From positions 62,001 through 126,000 of the forward strand of contig JANXTR010000023.1 of assembly GCA_025352325.1 (NCBI GenBank): a stretch of DNA of 64,000 nucleotides, written 5' to 3'. The stretch comes from Microbacteriaceae bacterium. GTDB taxonomy: Bacteria; Actinomycetota; Actinomycetes; Actinomycetales; Microbacteriaceae. This document shows, piece after piece, positions 8,225 through 16,179 of this stretch. The position numbers and the translations under genes were made by a program. Under the pieces are notes generated by a model. It saw only the letters and a list, made by a program, of their open reading frames with translations. It was not told the DNA's origin and ran no database searches. Every line of letters starts with the position of its first letter. Position 1 is the first letter of the stretch.

Positions 8225-9130
8225 ATGGTGATCACTCAGCCCGGCGGGGTTCCCCGGGGAGACACCCGCCTGGAGGCTCTCGGCTGGACGCACGTCTACT
8301 CGGGCAAGGTGCGCGACCTGTACGAGACGGCGTCCGCGCCCGGTCGCGTGCTCGTCGTGGCCTCGGATCGCGTGAGCGCGTTTGACCACATCCTGGAGCC
8401 GGGCGTCCCCGGCAAGGGCGCCCTGCTCACCCAACTCAGTCTCTGGTGGTTCGGACGGCTGGGCATGCGCAATCACCTCGCCGCCGCGCATCCCTCGCTG
8501 GCATCGCACCTCCCGCCTGGGCTCGCCGAGCGTTCGATGCTCGTGCACGAGTTGCACATGCACCCCATCGAAGCTGTGGTGCGCGGCTATCTGGTCGGAT
8601 CGGGCTGGCTCGAGTATCAGGCGTTGCAGAGCGTATGCGGCATCCCGCTGCCAGCTGGCCTCTCGAACGGCGACCGGCTGCCGGAGCCGATCTACACGCC
8701 CGCGTTCAAAGCGGCGCTCGGCGAGCACGACGAGAACATCAGCTTCGAGCGCACCGTCGAGCTGGTCGGCGCGGAGAAGGCGACCGAGATCCGGGATGCT
8801 TCCCTGCGCGTCTTCGCGACGGCGTCGGCGATCGCCGACGAGCGCGGTCTGATCCTGGCCGACACTAAGTTCGAGTTCGGCGACGACCCGGAATCCGGCG
8901 AGCTCACCTTGGCCGACGAGGTGCTGACGAGCGACTCCAGCCGCTACTGGGATGCCGCGACATATGCCGCAGGCGGCATTGATCGGCTGGACAGCTTCGA
9001 CAAGCAGATCGTGCGCAACTGGCTCTCGGCGAACTGGAACAGGGTCGGCACTCCGCCGTCGCTTCCGGACGACATCGTGGAGAGGACCGCCGCGCGGTAC
9101 GAGGAGCTGATCGAGCGGCTCACCTCGTGA
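8225..9130 (+). CDS. purC: SAICAR synthetase (phosphoribosylaminoimidazole-succinocarboxamide synthase)
   Basis: Condenses CAIR with aspartate using ATP. YSGKVRDLYE near residue 25 is the nucleotide loop, VASDRVSAFD near 47 and LILADTKFEFG near 212 are the PurC signatures, and SFDKQIVRNWL is near 260. At 301 residues this is the longer type found in actinobacteria and yeast. The start ATG at 8225 follows GAGGCACGA. It ends in GTGA, shared with the start of the downstream acetyltransferase, giving translational coupling. Confidence 0.95.
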   Translation: MVITQPGGVPRGDTRLEALGWTHVYSGKVRDLYETASAPGRVLVVASDRVSAFDHILEPGVPGKGALLTQLSLWWFGRLGMRNHLAAAHPSLASHLPPGLAERSMLVHELHMHPIEAVVRGYLVGSGWLEYQALQSVCGIPLPAGLSNGDRLPEPIYTPAFKAALGEHDENISFERTVELVGAEKATEIRDASLRVFATASAIADERGLILADTKFEFGDDPESGELTLADEVLTSDSSRYWDAATYAAGGIDRLDSFDKQIVRNWLSANWNRVGTPPSLPDDIVERTAARYEELIERLTS

Positions 9131-9606
9131 GCCTCGTCGTCCGCGCCATGCCGTGGGACGACCCGGCCGGCGAGACACTGCGCGCCGCGCAGCAGAACGA
9201 GATCTCGGTGCGCTACGGGACTCCGGACTCCGAGCCCGGGCCCAAGCCGACGGCGGCCGACATCTCGATGTTCCTGGTGGCGTTCGATGTGTCCGCGGAC
9301 GGCAACGAGACGCCGGTGGGCTGCGGCGGACTGCGCACGCTCGACGACGTGCACGGCGAGATCAAGCGGATGTACGTGATTCCCGAGCGCCGCGGCACCG
9401 GCATCTCGACGGCGGTCCTCACCGCCCTCGAGCGCGAGGCGCGCGGTCGCGGATGGGAGCGCGTCGTGCTCGAGACCGGCGATCAGCAGCAGGATGCCGT
9501 GCGGTTCTACGAACGGGAGGGCTACACCTCGATTCCGCTGTTCGGCTACTACGCAGATTCGCCGCTCTCGCTCTGCTACGAGAAGGTGCTCTGGCCGCTG
9601 CCGTAG
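9127..9606 (+). CDS. GNAT family N-acetyltransferase
   Basis: A 159-residue single-domain acetyltransferase. EIKRMYVIPERRGTGISTAV near residue 80 carries the acetyl-CoA motif A (RxxGxG/S), followed by LERVVLETGDQQQDAVRFYE-like motif B, and the protein ends with a strand pairing region (YADSPLSLCYEKVL). The substrate is not predictable. GTG at 9127 overlaps the purC stop by 4 nt, so it is translated with the purC message. Confidence 0.85.
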   Translation: MSLVVRAMPWDDPAGETLRAAQQNEISVRYGTPDSEPGPKPTAADISMFLVAFDVSADGNETPVGCGGLRTLDDVHGEIKRMYVIPERRGTGISTAVLTALEREARGRGWERVVLETGDQQQDAVRFYEREGYTSIPLFGYYADSPLSLCYEKVLWPLP

Positions 9607-9694
9607 CGTGCACGGTGTCGGAGGAATCGGGCACCCAAGGTCGAGGGCGACGCCATGACCGGTTTCATCAGACATCGTGCACCGGCCAGAGCCG

Positions 9695-10165
9695 TCAGAC
9701 GTGCGGGCCCGGGCCCGAGCGCCTGAGCCGCGCGTTCAGCGGCTCGAGCAGCTCGGCCAGCGCCCCGGCCTCGGCGTCGCTCAGCCCGCCCAGCAGCGGA
9801 ACTCGCACCGCGGTCTGCTGACGGGGCGCGAGTCGGCGCACGACGTCGACGCCAGCATCGGTCAGCTCGACCTGCTGGCCGCGCCCATCGCCTTCGGCGC
9901 GCCGGCGGGCGACCCAACCGGATGCTTCCATGCTCCGAACGGCATGACTCAGGCGGCTCGGACTGATGAGGGCGTAGTCGGCGAGCGCTCCGGCACGCAA
10001 ACGATAACCCGGCGCCTCGTAGAGCGCCGCGAGGAGGACGAAGTAGGCGTGCGGCATGGCCGCGTCGGCCTGAGTCTGACGCTCCAGCTCGGCGGAGAGC
10101 AGGTGGCTGGTGAGGGCGACGGCCCGCCACGCGCGATTGCCCGCCGCACTCAGGTGCTCAGCCAC
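9695..10165 (-). CDS. MarR-family transcriptional regulator
   Basis: A 156-residue winged-helix regulator. The HTH covers AGALADYALISPSRLSHAVRS (about residues 55-75), and the wing is WVARRRAEGDGRGQQVELT with the usual basic turn. GTG at 10165 is chosen because GGAGAGA precedes it closely; the frame stays open upstream through the intergenic region. It diverges from a VOC-family dioxygenase, and an inverted repeat lies between them. MarR regulators in this arrangement often sense phenolics or electrophiles and control the adjacent gene. Confidence 0.8.
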   Translation of the reverse strand: MAEHLSAAGNRAWRAVALTSHLLSAELERQTQADAAMPHAYFVLLAALYEAPGYRLRAGALADYALISPSRLSHAVRSMEASGWVARRRAEGDGRGQQVELTDAGVDVVRRLAPRQQTAVRVPLLGGLSDAEAGALAELLEPLNARLRRSGPGPHV

Positions 10166-10203
10166 GGCATCTCTCTCCAGATCGTCAGCGAACGCTCGCG
10201 GAA

Positions 10204-10221
10204 TATTTGAACTCTCAACTA
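10204..10221. promoter_or_regulatory. Candidate MarR operator
   Basis: The imperfect palindrome TATTTGA-actc-TCAACTA lies in the divergent marR/VOC promoter region. Six of seven arm positions pair, and it overlaps the TACATT -10 candidate (10220-10225) of the dioxygenase gene. Its size and place fit a MarR dimer site controlling both genes. Confidence 0.5.
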
Positions 10222-10234
10222 CATTAGGGCAATC

Positions 10235-11110
10235 ATGATCGAACAACTCGCCGCAGACACCGTTATGGGTGCCGTGACCCTCAACGTCGCCGACCTCGAC
10301 GCAATGACTGCGTACTACCGTGACGGCGTCGGGCTCGACCTGCTGAGCGCCGCGGGACACCGCGTGACCCTGGGCCGCCGCAGTGCGACCGGCGACCGCG
10401 ACGTGATGACGCTCGTGCAGACGCCCGAGCTTCGGCACGCGGCGCCGCGCGAGGCGGGACTGTTCCACACGGCGATCCTGTTCGACAGCGAGGCCGCCCT
10501 GGCCGCGGCGATTTACTCGGTGGCGCGGCTGCGACCCGGATCGTTCACAGGATCGAGCGACCACCTGGTGAGCAAGGCGTTCTACTTCGACGACCCCGAG
10601 GGCAACGGCGTCGAGCTGTACTGGGACCGCGACCGCAGCGCCTGGAGCTGGGCTCACGGGCAGATCGAGATGTCGACGCTGTACCTCGACCCGAACGTCT
10701 TCCTGCAGGAGAACCTCACCGAGGAGGGTGCCGACCACGCCGGATGGGGCAACGCCCGGGTCGGCCACGTGCACCTCTCAGTCGGCGACATCGCGGGCGC
10801 GCGCGCGTTCTACGTCGACCGGCTCGGCTGGGAATCGACGATCGAGATGCCCGGCCAGGCCCTCTTCGTGAGCGCTGGCAAGTACCACCACCACATGGCC
10901 ATGAACGTCTGGAACAGCCGCGGGGCCGGTCGCCGTCAGCGCACACTCGGGCTGGGACAGGTCGACATCGTGGTGCCGACCGCTGACGACCTCGGCGCTC
11001 TTGGCGAGCGGATGGCGCACTACGGTCTGGAGACCCATGACGACGGGAAGACGGTAGCCGTCGACGACCCGTGGGGCAATGTGATCCGGGTGGAGTCCGC
11101 CACGGTCTGA
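10235..11110 (+). CDS. VOC-family ring-cleavage dioxygenase (catechol 2,3-dioxygenase-like)
   Basis: A 291-residue protein made of two vicinal-oxygen-chelate modules. The first begins MGAVTLNVADLDAMTAYYRD and ends in DPEGNGVELYWDRD; the second begins VGHVHLSVGDIAGARAFYVD and ends in DPWGNVIRVE. Metal ligands are expected at His and Glu residues of these repeats (for example LFHTAIL, VELYW, VGHVHLS). The layout matches CatE-like catechol dioxygenases, which often pair with a MarR regulator; hydroquinone or catechol detoxification is an inference. Confidence 0.8.
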   Translation: MIEQLAADTVMGAVTLNVADLDAMTAYYRDGVGLDLLSAAGHRVTLGRRSATGDRDVMTLVQTPELRHAAPREAGLFHTAILFDSEAALAAAIYSVARLRPGSFTGSSDHLVSKAFYFDDPEGNGVELYWDRDRSAWSWAHGQIEMSTLYLDPNVFLQENLTEEGADHAGWGNARVGHVHLSVGDIAGARAFYVDRLGWESTIEMPGQALFVSAGKYHHHMAMNVWNSRGAGRRQRTLGLGQVDIVVPTADDLGALGERMAHYGLETHDDGKTVAVDDPWGNVIRVESATV

Positions 11111-11147
11111 GGGTTCACCCGCGGGGGCAGGGGCGCATGATGGACGG

Positions 11148-12203
11148 ATGCGCATCCGCCCCGTGCTCGCCGCGCTCACCGCCGCGGCCCTCGCGGTCGC
11201 GCTCGTGGGGTGCTCCGCGATCGGGCGCGGTCAGCACGGTCTCTACAAACGCGCTATCGCGCCCACGCCGAACAGCGCGCCGCCCAGCCACCCGATCCTC
11301 ACGGGGTTCCAGCCCTCCTGGGCCGACACGGCGAACGTCGACGCCAGCTCCGCCACCCTGAGCTGGGTGGCGATCTCGGGGATCGACATCGGCGCTGACG
11401 GCGCCTCGGTGACCCCGCCCTCCGCCGACGTGCTCAAGCAGCTCGCCCACGCGCACGCCCTCGGCAAGAAGGCCGAGGTGCTGCTGCTCAACTACCAGGA
11501 CGGGGTCGGGTTCAGCGACGACGTCGCCGCCTCGATGTTGGGCACCGCCGCGAACCGCACCGCGGGCGCCGCCTCGCTCGCCGCGGTCGTAGCCGGCTCC
11601 GGCTTCGACGGGGTGATGTTCGACCTCGAGTCGTTGAGTCCGGCGGAGGCCCCGCACCTCACCGCCTTCGCGACCGCGCTCCGGGCGGCGGTCGGCCCCT
11701 GGATCCATCTGGATGCCGCGATCCAACCGTCGACGACGCCCGAGGGCTACCGGCATCTCGGCTATGACATCCCCGGCCTACTGGCCTCGCTCGACAACAT
11801 CACCGTGATGGCATACGACCAGCACGGTACCTTCAACCCGGGCAATCCGGGGCCGGTCGGCGAGCTCAGCTGGCAGCGGAAGGTGCTGCGGGCGGTGCTG
11901 ATCCTCGCGAAGCCGGGGCAGGTCGACCTCGGTGCGGCTGGCTACGGGTACCGCTGGGCGTCGGACGGCGCACACACGGTCGGTGACATCCGTGCCCGAC
12001 GGCTGGTCGCGGCCGCGGGGGTCACGCCGCGCTTCGACGAGCGACGCGGCGAGTGGACGGCGACCCTGCCCGACGGACAGGTCTTCTGGTGGGCGGATGC
12101 GCGATCCCTCGCCCTGCGCGAGCAGCTGGCCGCGTCGCTCGGGCTGCGCGGGGTCGCGGTGTGGTCGTTGGCCCTTTCGGATCCGCTGCCCGTCGTGGGC
12201 TAG
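11148..12203 (+). CDS. Lipoprotein with glycoside hydrolase family 18-like domain
   Basis: A 351-residue exported protein. The signal peptide ends in a lipobox (ALVGC, Cys near residue 22). The catalytic-barrel motif FDGVMFDLES near residue 160 matches the GH18 DxxDxDxE strand in reduced form, and ITVMAYDQHG near 220 plus AAGYGYRW near 265 are typical of the YaaH/SleL-like subgroup. It probably binds or cuts peptidoglycan or another N-acetylglucosamine polymer at the outer face of the membrane. Because the DxxDxDxE motif is degenerate, a non-catalytic role is possible. Confidence 0.75.
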   Translation: MRIRPVLAALTAAALAVALVGCSAIGRGQHGLYKRAIAPTPNSAPPSHPILTGFQPSWADTANVDASSATLSWVAISGIDIGADGASVTPPSADVLKQLAHAHALGKKAEVLLLNYQDGVGFSDDVAASMLGTAANRTAGAASLAAVVAGSGFDGVMFDLESLSPAEAPHLTAFATALRAAVGPWIHLDAAIQPSTTPEGYRHLGYDIPGLLASLDNITVMAYDQHGTFNPGNPGPVGELSWQRKVLRAVLILAKPGQVDLGAAGYGYRWASDGAHTVGDIRARRLVAAAGVTPRFDERRGEWTATLPDGQVFWWADARSLALREQLAASLGLRGVAVWSLALSDPLPVVG

Positions 12204-12225
12204 CGATTCGGGCTAGCGATTCAGA

Positions 12226-12245
12226 CCGCCGGCGCAGACCGGCGG
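12226..12245 (+). terminator. Hairpin after the GH18-like gene
   Basis: CCGCCGG-cgcaga-CCGGCGG, a perfect 7-bp GC stem 23 bp after the stop codon. No U-run follows, so termination efficiency is uncertain. Confidence 0.4.
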
Positions 12246-12306
12246 AGCAGACTGGCAGCACGCCTGGCGCGAGTCAGGCGCCCTCGGCTTCGTCGGGGTC
12301 GCGTCG

Positions 12307-12319
12307 TAGACTCGCGCCG
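12307..12319 (+). promoter_or_regulatory. Leaderless -10 box of the SGNH hydrolase
   Basis: TAGACT (12307-12312), 6 nt before GTG 12319. Confidence 0.55.
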
Positions 12320-13068
12320 TGAGCCGCATTCCCGCCCTGCTCCTCGCCCCGATCGTGCTGCGCCAGGCGGCGCGGTTGCGCACAGACGTGCCGCGGCTGC
12401 CTGAGGCGCACGGCGCGAAGGACGGGCTGATCCACGGCGCATTCGCGGAGGGCGCCGCCGTTGGCGGCGCCCTCGAGGTCCCCGCGAGAGCGCTCCCGCG
12501 CCCGCTGCGCCTCCTGGTCGTCGGCGACTCGACTGCGATGGGCACGGGAGTCGGAGTGCTGGATGACGCGGTCCCGGGTCGGGTCGCGCGACTCCTAGCC
12601 GGCACCCGGGCCTGCGCGAGCGGCGTGGCCTGGCGCGCGGTCGGACGCAGCGGGGCGACATCCGCGCAGGTGCTCGACGGCTTCGCCACCGCCGCTGTCG
12701 CCGTGCACTTCGACGTCGCCATCGTGCTGGTCGGCTGGAACGACGCGCTGCGCCTGCGGCCACCGGGCGAGTTCGCACGGAGCCTCGGAGCCCTGCTCGA
12801 GCGACTGCAGGACGGGTCTCCGGATGCCCGGCTCCTCGTCGTCGCGCCGCCCGAGTTCGCCCGATTCGCGGTTCTGCCGAATCCGCTCCGGTGGGCCCTC
12901 GGATTTCACGCGCGCGGGTTGACGCGCACCTCTGCCCGGGTCGCCCGCAAGCACGGCGCCCTCACCTCGCCCGGATTCGACGGGCAGGCGGTCGCCTCCG
13001 ACGGATTCCACCCGAACGCGGCTGGCTATCAGCGCCTCGCCGAGGGGATCACGGCCGCGCTCGCATGA
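12319..13068 (+). CDS. SGNH/GDSL hydrolase
   Basis: A 249-residue esterase-fold protein. Block I is LLVVGDSTAMGTGVG near residue 68 with the Ser nucleophile in GDS; block III is LVGWNDALRL near 140 (N oxyanion); block V is DGFHPNAAGYQ near 232 with Asp and His of the triad. There is no cleavable signal peptide of standard form. The likely substrate is an acyl ester. The stop overlaps the start of the downstream kinase (ATGA), so the two are co-translated. Confidence 0.85.
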   Translation: MSRIPALLLAPIVLRQAARLRTDVPRLPEAHGAKDGLIHGAFAEGAAVGGALEVPARALPRPLRLLVVGDSTAMGTGVGVLDDAVPGRVARLLAGTRACASGVAWRAVGRSGATSAQVLDGFATAAVAVHFDVAIVLVGWNDALRLRPPGEFARSLGALLERLQDGSPDARLLVVAPPEFARFAVLPNPLRWALGFHARGLTRTSARVARKHGALTSPGFDGQAVASDGFHPNAAGYQRLAEGITAALA

Positions 13069-13640
13069 CAGGCCCACGGAGACGCCGACTGATCGGGATC
13101 GTCGGTCCGCCCGGCGTCGGCAAGTCGACCCTCGCCGAGAGCCTGGCTTCCGGCGACCCCGCGGCGGTCGTGCTGCCGATGGACGGGTTCCACCTGCCGC
13201 AAGCCCGGCTCGTCGAGCTGGGCCGCCGCGAGCGGATGGGTGCGCCGGACACGTTTGACGTGGACGGGTTGGCTGCCGTCCTGCGCGAACTGCGTCGCGA
13301 GGCCGCGGACGGCGGTTCGGACCCGGTGCTCGCGCCCGGCTTCGACCGCGCGATCGAGGAGCCGGTGCCGGGCGCCATCACCATCGGCCGCGGCATGCGG
13401 ACCGTCTATGTCGAGGGCAGCTACCTGCTGCTCTGGCCGGAGGTCGCCGAGCTGCTGGACGAGTCGTGGTATCTGCAGCTCGACGACGAGGTGCGTCGTG
13501 CGCGGCTGGTCGCCCGGCACGTGTGGTTCGGCAAGACTCCGGAGCAGGCGCGGGCCTGGGTCGACGCCGTCGACGAGCCGAACGCCCTGCTAATCGCGGG
13601 GAACGCCGCCCGTGCCACCCGCACCCGCTCGGTAGACTAA
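13065..13640 (+). CDS. P-loop nucleoside/phosphoribulokinase-like kinase
   Basis: A 191-residue kinase with Walker [13 protein letters not shown] at residues 10-21, [10 protein letters not shown] near 36 (substrate aspartate), and a lid region [20 protein letters not shown] near 150. This is the layout of the uridine kinase/pantothenate kinase-like family often annotated 'nucleoside/nucleotide kinase'. The ATG at 13065 overlaps the hydrolase stop by 4 nt, giving coupling. The phosphate acceptor is unknown; nucleosides, fructose-type sugars or pantothenate are candidates. Confidence 0.8.
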   Translation: MTGPRRRRLIGIVGPPGVGKSTLAESLASGDPAAVVLPMDGFHLPQARLVELGRRERMGAPDTFDVDGLAAVLRELRREAADGGSDPVLAPGFDRAIEEPVPGAITIGRGMRTVYVEGSYLLLWPEVAELLDESWYLQLDDEVRRARLVARHVWFGKTPEQARAWVDAVDEPNALLIAGNAARATRTRSVD

Positions 13641-13681
13641 GACCTGTTCCCACCCACCGACGAACTCACAGGGAGTCGACC

Positions 13682-13957
13682 GTGCCCACCATCGTCGTCG
13701 AGGTCATGCCGAAATCCGAGCTGCTCGACCCGGCAGGCAAGGCCGTCACCGGAGCCCTCACCCGCCTCGGCAAGTCGGAGTTCAGCGCCGTGCGCATCGG
13801 CAAGCGCTTCGAGCTCACCGTCGACGGCGCGGTGACCGAGGCGATCCTGGCCGAGGCGCAGCAGCTTGCCGACGACATGCTGAGCAACAGCGTGATCGAG
13901 GATGTCGTCCGCGTCTACGTCCTCGAGAAGACCGTCTTGGAAAGCGCCCCCGCGTGA
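13682..13957 (+). CDS. purS: FGAM synthase, PurS subunit
   Basis: A 91-residue small subunit that bridges PurQ and PurL in the three-part FGAM synthase of Gram-positive bacteria. [20 protein letters not shown] and VRIGKRFEL are the family landmarks. The GTG at 13682 is preceded by AGGGAG. The stop overlaps the purQ start by 4 nt. Confidence 0.95.
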   Translation: MPTIVVEVMPKSELLDPAGKAVTGALTRLGKSEFSAVRIGKRFELTVDGAVTEAILAEAQQLADDMLSNSVIEDVVRVYVLEKTVLESAPA

Positions 13958-14652
13958 AGGTCGGCGTCGTCACCTTCCCCGGATCACTCGACGATCGCGA
14001 CGCGCAGCGCGCCGTCCGTCGCGCTGGCGCCGAGGCGGTCTCGCTCTGGCACGGTTCGCACGATCTCGAGGGCGTCGACGCGATCGTGCTGCCCGGGGGT
14101 TTCAGCTACGGCGACTACCTGCGCTGTGGCGCCATCGCGGCTCGCTCGCCAATCATGACCGAGGTCATCGCGGCCGCCAACGCTGGGCTGCCGGTGCTCG
14201 GTATCTGCAACGGGTTCCAGATCCTCGTCGAGGCGCACCTGCTCCCGGGCGGACTCATCCGCAACAACCACGGCGACTTCGTCTGCCGCGACCAGCGGCT
14301 GCGGGTCGAGAACGCATCGACCGCCTGGACCAACGGATTCACCGTCGGACAAGAGATCACCATCCCACTGAAGAACGCCGAGGGGGGTTTCATCGTGGAT
14401 GCCGAGACCCTCAAGCGCATCGAGGGCGAGGGGCAGGTCGCCTTCCGTTACCTGGACGTGAACCCCAACGGCTCCCTCGACGACATCGCGGGACTGACAA
14501 ACGCGGGCGGCAACGTGGTCGGGCTGATGCCGCACCCGGAGCACGCCATCGAGCCCGGCTTCGGCCCGGACACCCCGGATGCCATGCGCAGTGGCACCGA
14601 CGGAATCACCTTCTTCACGAGCGTGCTGCAGAGCGCGCTCGCCCGCGCGTAG
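13954..14652 (+). CDS. purQ: FGAM synthase, PurQ glutaminase subunit
   Basis: A class I glutamine amidotransferase supplying ammonia to PurL. The nucleophile is Cys85 in VLGICNGFQ, with His194 and Glu196 in PHPEH completing the triad; [12 protein letters not shown] near residue 46 forms the oxyanion region. The 232-residue length is standard. GTG start inside the purS stop (4-nt overlap). purL follows 1.5 kb downstream, interrupted by the hairpin-flanked endonuclease gene. Confidence 0.96.
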   Translation: MKVGVVTFPGSLDDRDAQRAVRRAGAEAVSLWHGSHDLEGVDAIVLPGGFSYGDYLRCGAIAARSPIMTEVIAAANAGLPVLGICNGFQILVEAHLLPGGLIRNNHGDFVCRDQRLRVENASTAWTNGFTVGQEITIPLKNAEGGFIVDAETLKRIEGEGQVAFRYLDVNPNGSLDDIAGLTNAGGNVVGLMPHPEHAIEPGFGPDTPDAMRSGTDGITFFTSVLQSALARA

Positions 14653-14711
14653 CCCGCGAGCCCGTCCGCCCAACGACATCTCCCGCTCGCCCCACGGCAT
14701 CTCCCGCCCAC

Positions 14712-14743
14712 ATTGCCCGCGGGCATTGCCCGCTGGCATTGCC
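14712..14743 (+). repeat. Short tandem repeat, 13-bp unit
   Basis: ATTGCCCGC(G/T)GGC occurs twice and is followed by a third partial copy (ATTGCCG) that runs straight into the left hairpin repeat. Confidence 0.7.
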
Positions 14744-14798
14744 GAAACGGCGCTAACTGCGCCACGCGGCTCGAGTTGAAGCAGTTGGCGCCGTTTCG
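14743..14798. repeat. Hairpin repeat, copy A (left flank of the endonuclease gene)
   Basis: Arms CGAAACGGCGCTAACTGC (14743-14760) and GCAGTTGGCGCCGTTTCG (14781-14798) pair at 17 of 18 positions around a 20-nt loop. Copy B beyond the endonuclease gene has the same 18-20-18 layout. In one frame the left arm reads PKRR-stop, exactly as at the end of the endonuclease gene, so copy A may be the tail of a lost gene copy. Confidence 0.8.
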
Positions 14799-14877
14799 AC
14801 GTGGGCAACCACGCGGTGGGCTCGCTAGCTGTGGATGGGACGCGCCCGACCGTGCCGGCCCCCGCATCCTTTGATGT

Positions 14878-15801
14878 ATGCCGAAGCACATCGCCCTCCC
14901 GCCACCCTTCTCCAGCGAGCCGTTCCGGGTCTCCGCGGCGCTCAGCGCAGACGTGGGGGCTGGTCGGCTCCGCGGCGGCGATCTTGACCGTCCGTTTCGC
15001 GGGGTCCGTCACCCGCTCGGGATCCCGGCCGCGCCCTTCCAGCTGTACGCACCCTTGCTCCGATCGGGCGACCGCTTTAGCCACGTCACTGCGGCCTCAC
15101 TCTGGGACGCGCCGTTGCCGAAATCCGTCGCCGAACAGCTGCACGTCATGGCGGGCAGCGGTCTCACTCGAGTCCGGGGCAGAGGCGTGCACGGGCACGA
15201 CGGGGCGGCTGGCAAGACGGCCCGTCGTCGGGGAGTCCCGTGCTCGGATCCCGCGGCCACATTCCTGGAGTTGGCGACGATTCTCGATCTCGACGATCTG
15301 GTCGCAGTGGGGGACCACTTCGTCCTCACGCCGCACGTACTGGACCCGCTCGAAGAGCGGCCATTCCTGACGCTTGCCGCGCTTCGGGACGCCGCCCACT
15401 CGGCCTCGGGCCGCGGCGTTCGCCGGGCACGCCGCGCGGCGGAGCTCGTCCGAGAAGGTGCGGAGTCCCGGCCGGAGACCCTCCTCAGGCTCCTGATCTA
15501 TCGTGGGGGCCTTTCCGAGCCGACGTGCGGCGCGGCAGTCGCGGACGCGCGTGGCCGTCATATCGGCTGGTTCGACCTCGTCTGGCCGGAGTTGCTCACG
15601 ATCGTGGAGTACGACGGAGACCAGCACCGGACCTCGACATCGCAGTACGAGAGGGATATCACGCGTTTCGACCGAGCCATCGAGGCGGGATTCTGCGTGA
15701 TCCGTGTGCGCTCGCGGGGGCTACTGATCACTCCCGAACACACCTTGGATCGCATCCGTCGTGCACTCGAGAGTTCGCCGGCGGCACCCAAACGGCGCTA
15801 G
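14878..15801 (+). CDS. DUF559/Vsr-like endonuclease-domain protein with AbiEi-like N-terminus
   Basis: A 307-residue protein. The N-terminal two thirds (for example FSHVTAASLWDAPLPKS, HGHDG and DPAATFLELA) resembles the AbiEi-type or 'endonuclease domain-containing' proteins common in actinobacteria. The C-terminal 110 residues contain ESRPETLLRLLI, DLVWPELLTIVEYDGDQHR near residue 245 (acidic metal site of the Vsr/PD-(D/E)xK fold) and FCVIRVRS. ATG at 14878; no good Shine-Dalgarno is seen. The gene separates purQ from purL and its stop codon lies inside hairpin copy B. Its biological target is unknown; mobility or defence are inferences. Confidence 0.75.
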   Translation: MPKHIALPPPFSSEPFRVSAALSADVGAGRLRGGDLDRPFRGVRHPLGIPAAPFQLYAPLLRSGDRFSHVTAASLWDAPLPKSVAEQLHVMAGSGLTRVRGRGVHGHDGAAGKTARRRGVPCSDPAATFLELATILDLDDLVAVGDHFVLTPHVLDPLEERPFLTLAALRDAAHSASGRGVRRARRAAELVREGAESRPETLLRLLIYRGGLSEPTCGAAVADARGRHIGWFDLVWPELLTIVEYDGDQHRTSTSQYERDITRFDRAIEAGFCVIRVRSRGLLITPEHTLDRIRRALESSPAAPKRR

Positions 15802-15843
15802 CTGCCGTATATCGGCCCTGTTCGAGCGCTTGGCGCCGCTTCG
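15788..15843. repeat. Hairpin repeat, copy B (right flank of the endonuclease gene)
   Basis: Arms CCAAACGGCGCTAGCTGC (15788-15805) and GCGCTTGGCGCCGCTTCG (15826-15843) with a 20-nt loop. The left arm matches copy A at 16 of 18 positions and the right arm at 15 of 18. It contains the TAG stop of the endonuclease gene (15799-15801). Confidence 0.75.
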
Positions 15844-15912
15844 CGCACTCGCCCGCGCCTGGCCCGCGAGGCCGTCCACGCGGTCGGTCCCCGTGCGGTC
15901 CGCGTCGGTCGG

Positions 15913-15940
15913 TCGGACGATCGGACGATCGGACGATCGG
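15913..15940 (+). repeat. 8-bp tandem repeat
   Basis: TCGGACGA repeated three times plus a half unit in the otherwise non-coding stretch before purL. Confidence 0.8.
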
Positions 15941-15945
15941 CATCG

Positions 15946-16146
15946 AGCTCGTGAAGTCGCGGGCGCGCTCCTCGGCCTCGGGGCTGCCGCTGAACAGACC
16001 CTCGGGCTGGGCGTGATCGGGGCGCGCGGAGGAGCGCGACGACGTGCGGGCGCGATCGCGAGCTGCGTGAGCACGATGCCGACCAGGAGGGCGGCGACCG
16101 CGGCGATCGCGAAGGCGAGCCAGGAGCGGAGATCGAACGGGATTAT
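15946..16146 (-). pseudogene. Possible decayed small membrane-protein gene
   Basis: Leftward from about 16146, one frame reads PFDLRSWLAFAIAAVAALLV and then GIVLTQLAIAPARRRA, a convincing membrane segment with a positive-inside edge, but it has no good start codon. A second frame further on gives GLFSGSPEAEERARDF. Together they look like one small membrane protein broken by a frameshift. The evidence is compositional only. Apart from this and the repeats, nothing else is seen between 15802 and 16165. Confidence 0.25.
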
Positions 16147-16165
16147 CCGCTCAACGCTACGCGGA

Positions 16166-16179
16166 TACGATCTAAGTGA
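16166..16179 (+). promoter_or_regulatory. Leaderless -10 box of purL
   Basis: TACGAT (16166-16171), 7 nt before ATG 16179; no Shine-Dalgarno sequence. Confidence 0.55.

Noticed and set aside
14712-14743. Short direct repeats as a CRISPR array
   Set aside because: 13-bp units with no spacers and no cas genes.
15913-15940. 8-bp tandem repeat as protein-binding iterons or an origin
   Set aside because: Only three units, no DnaA boxes or replication gene nearby.
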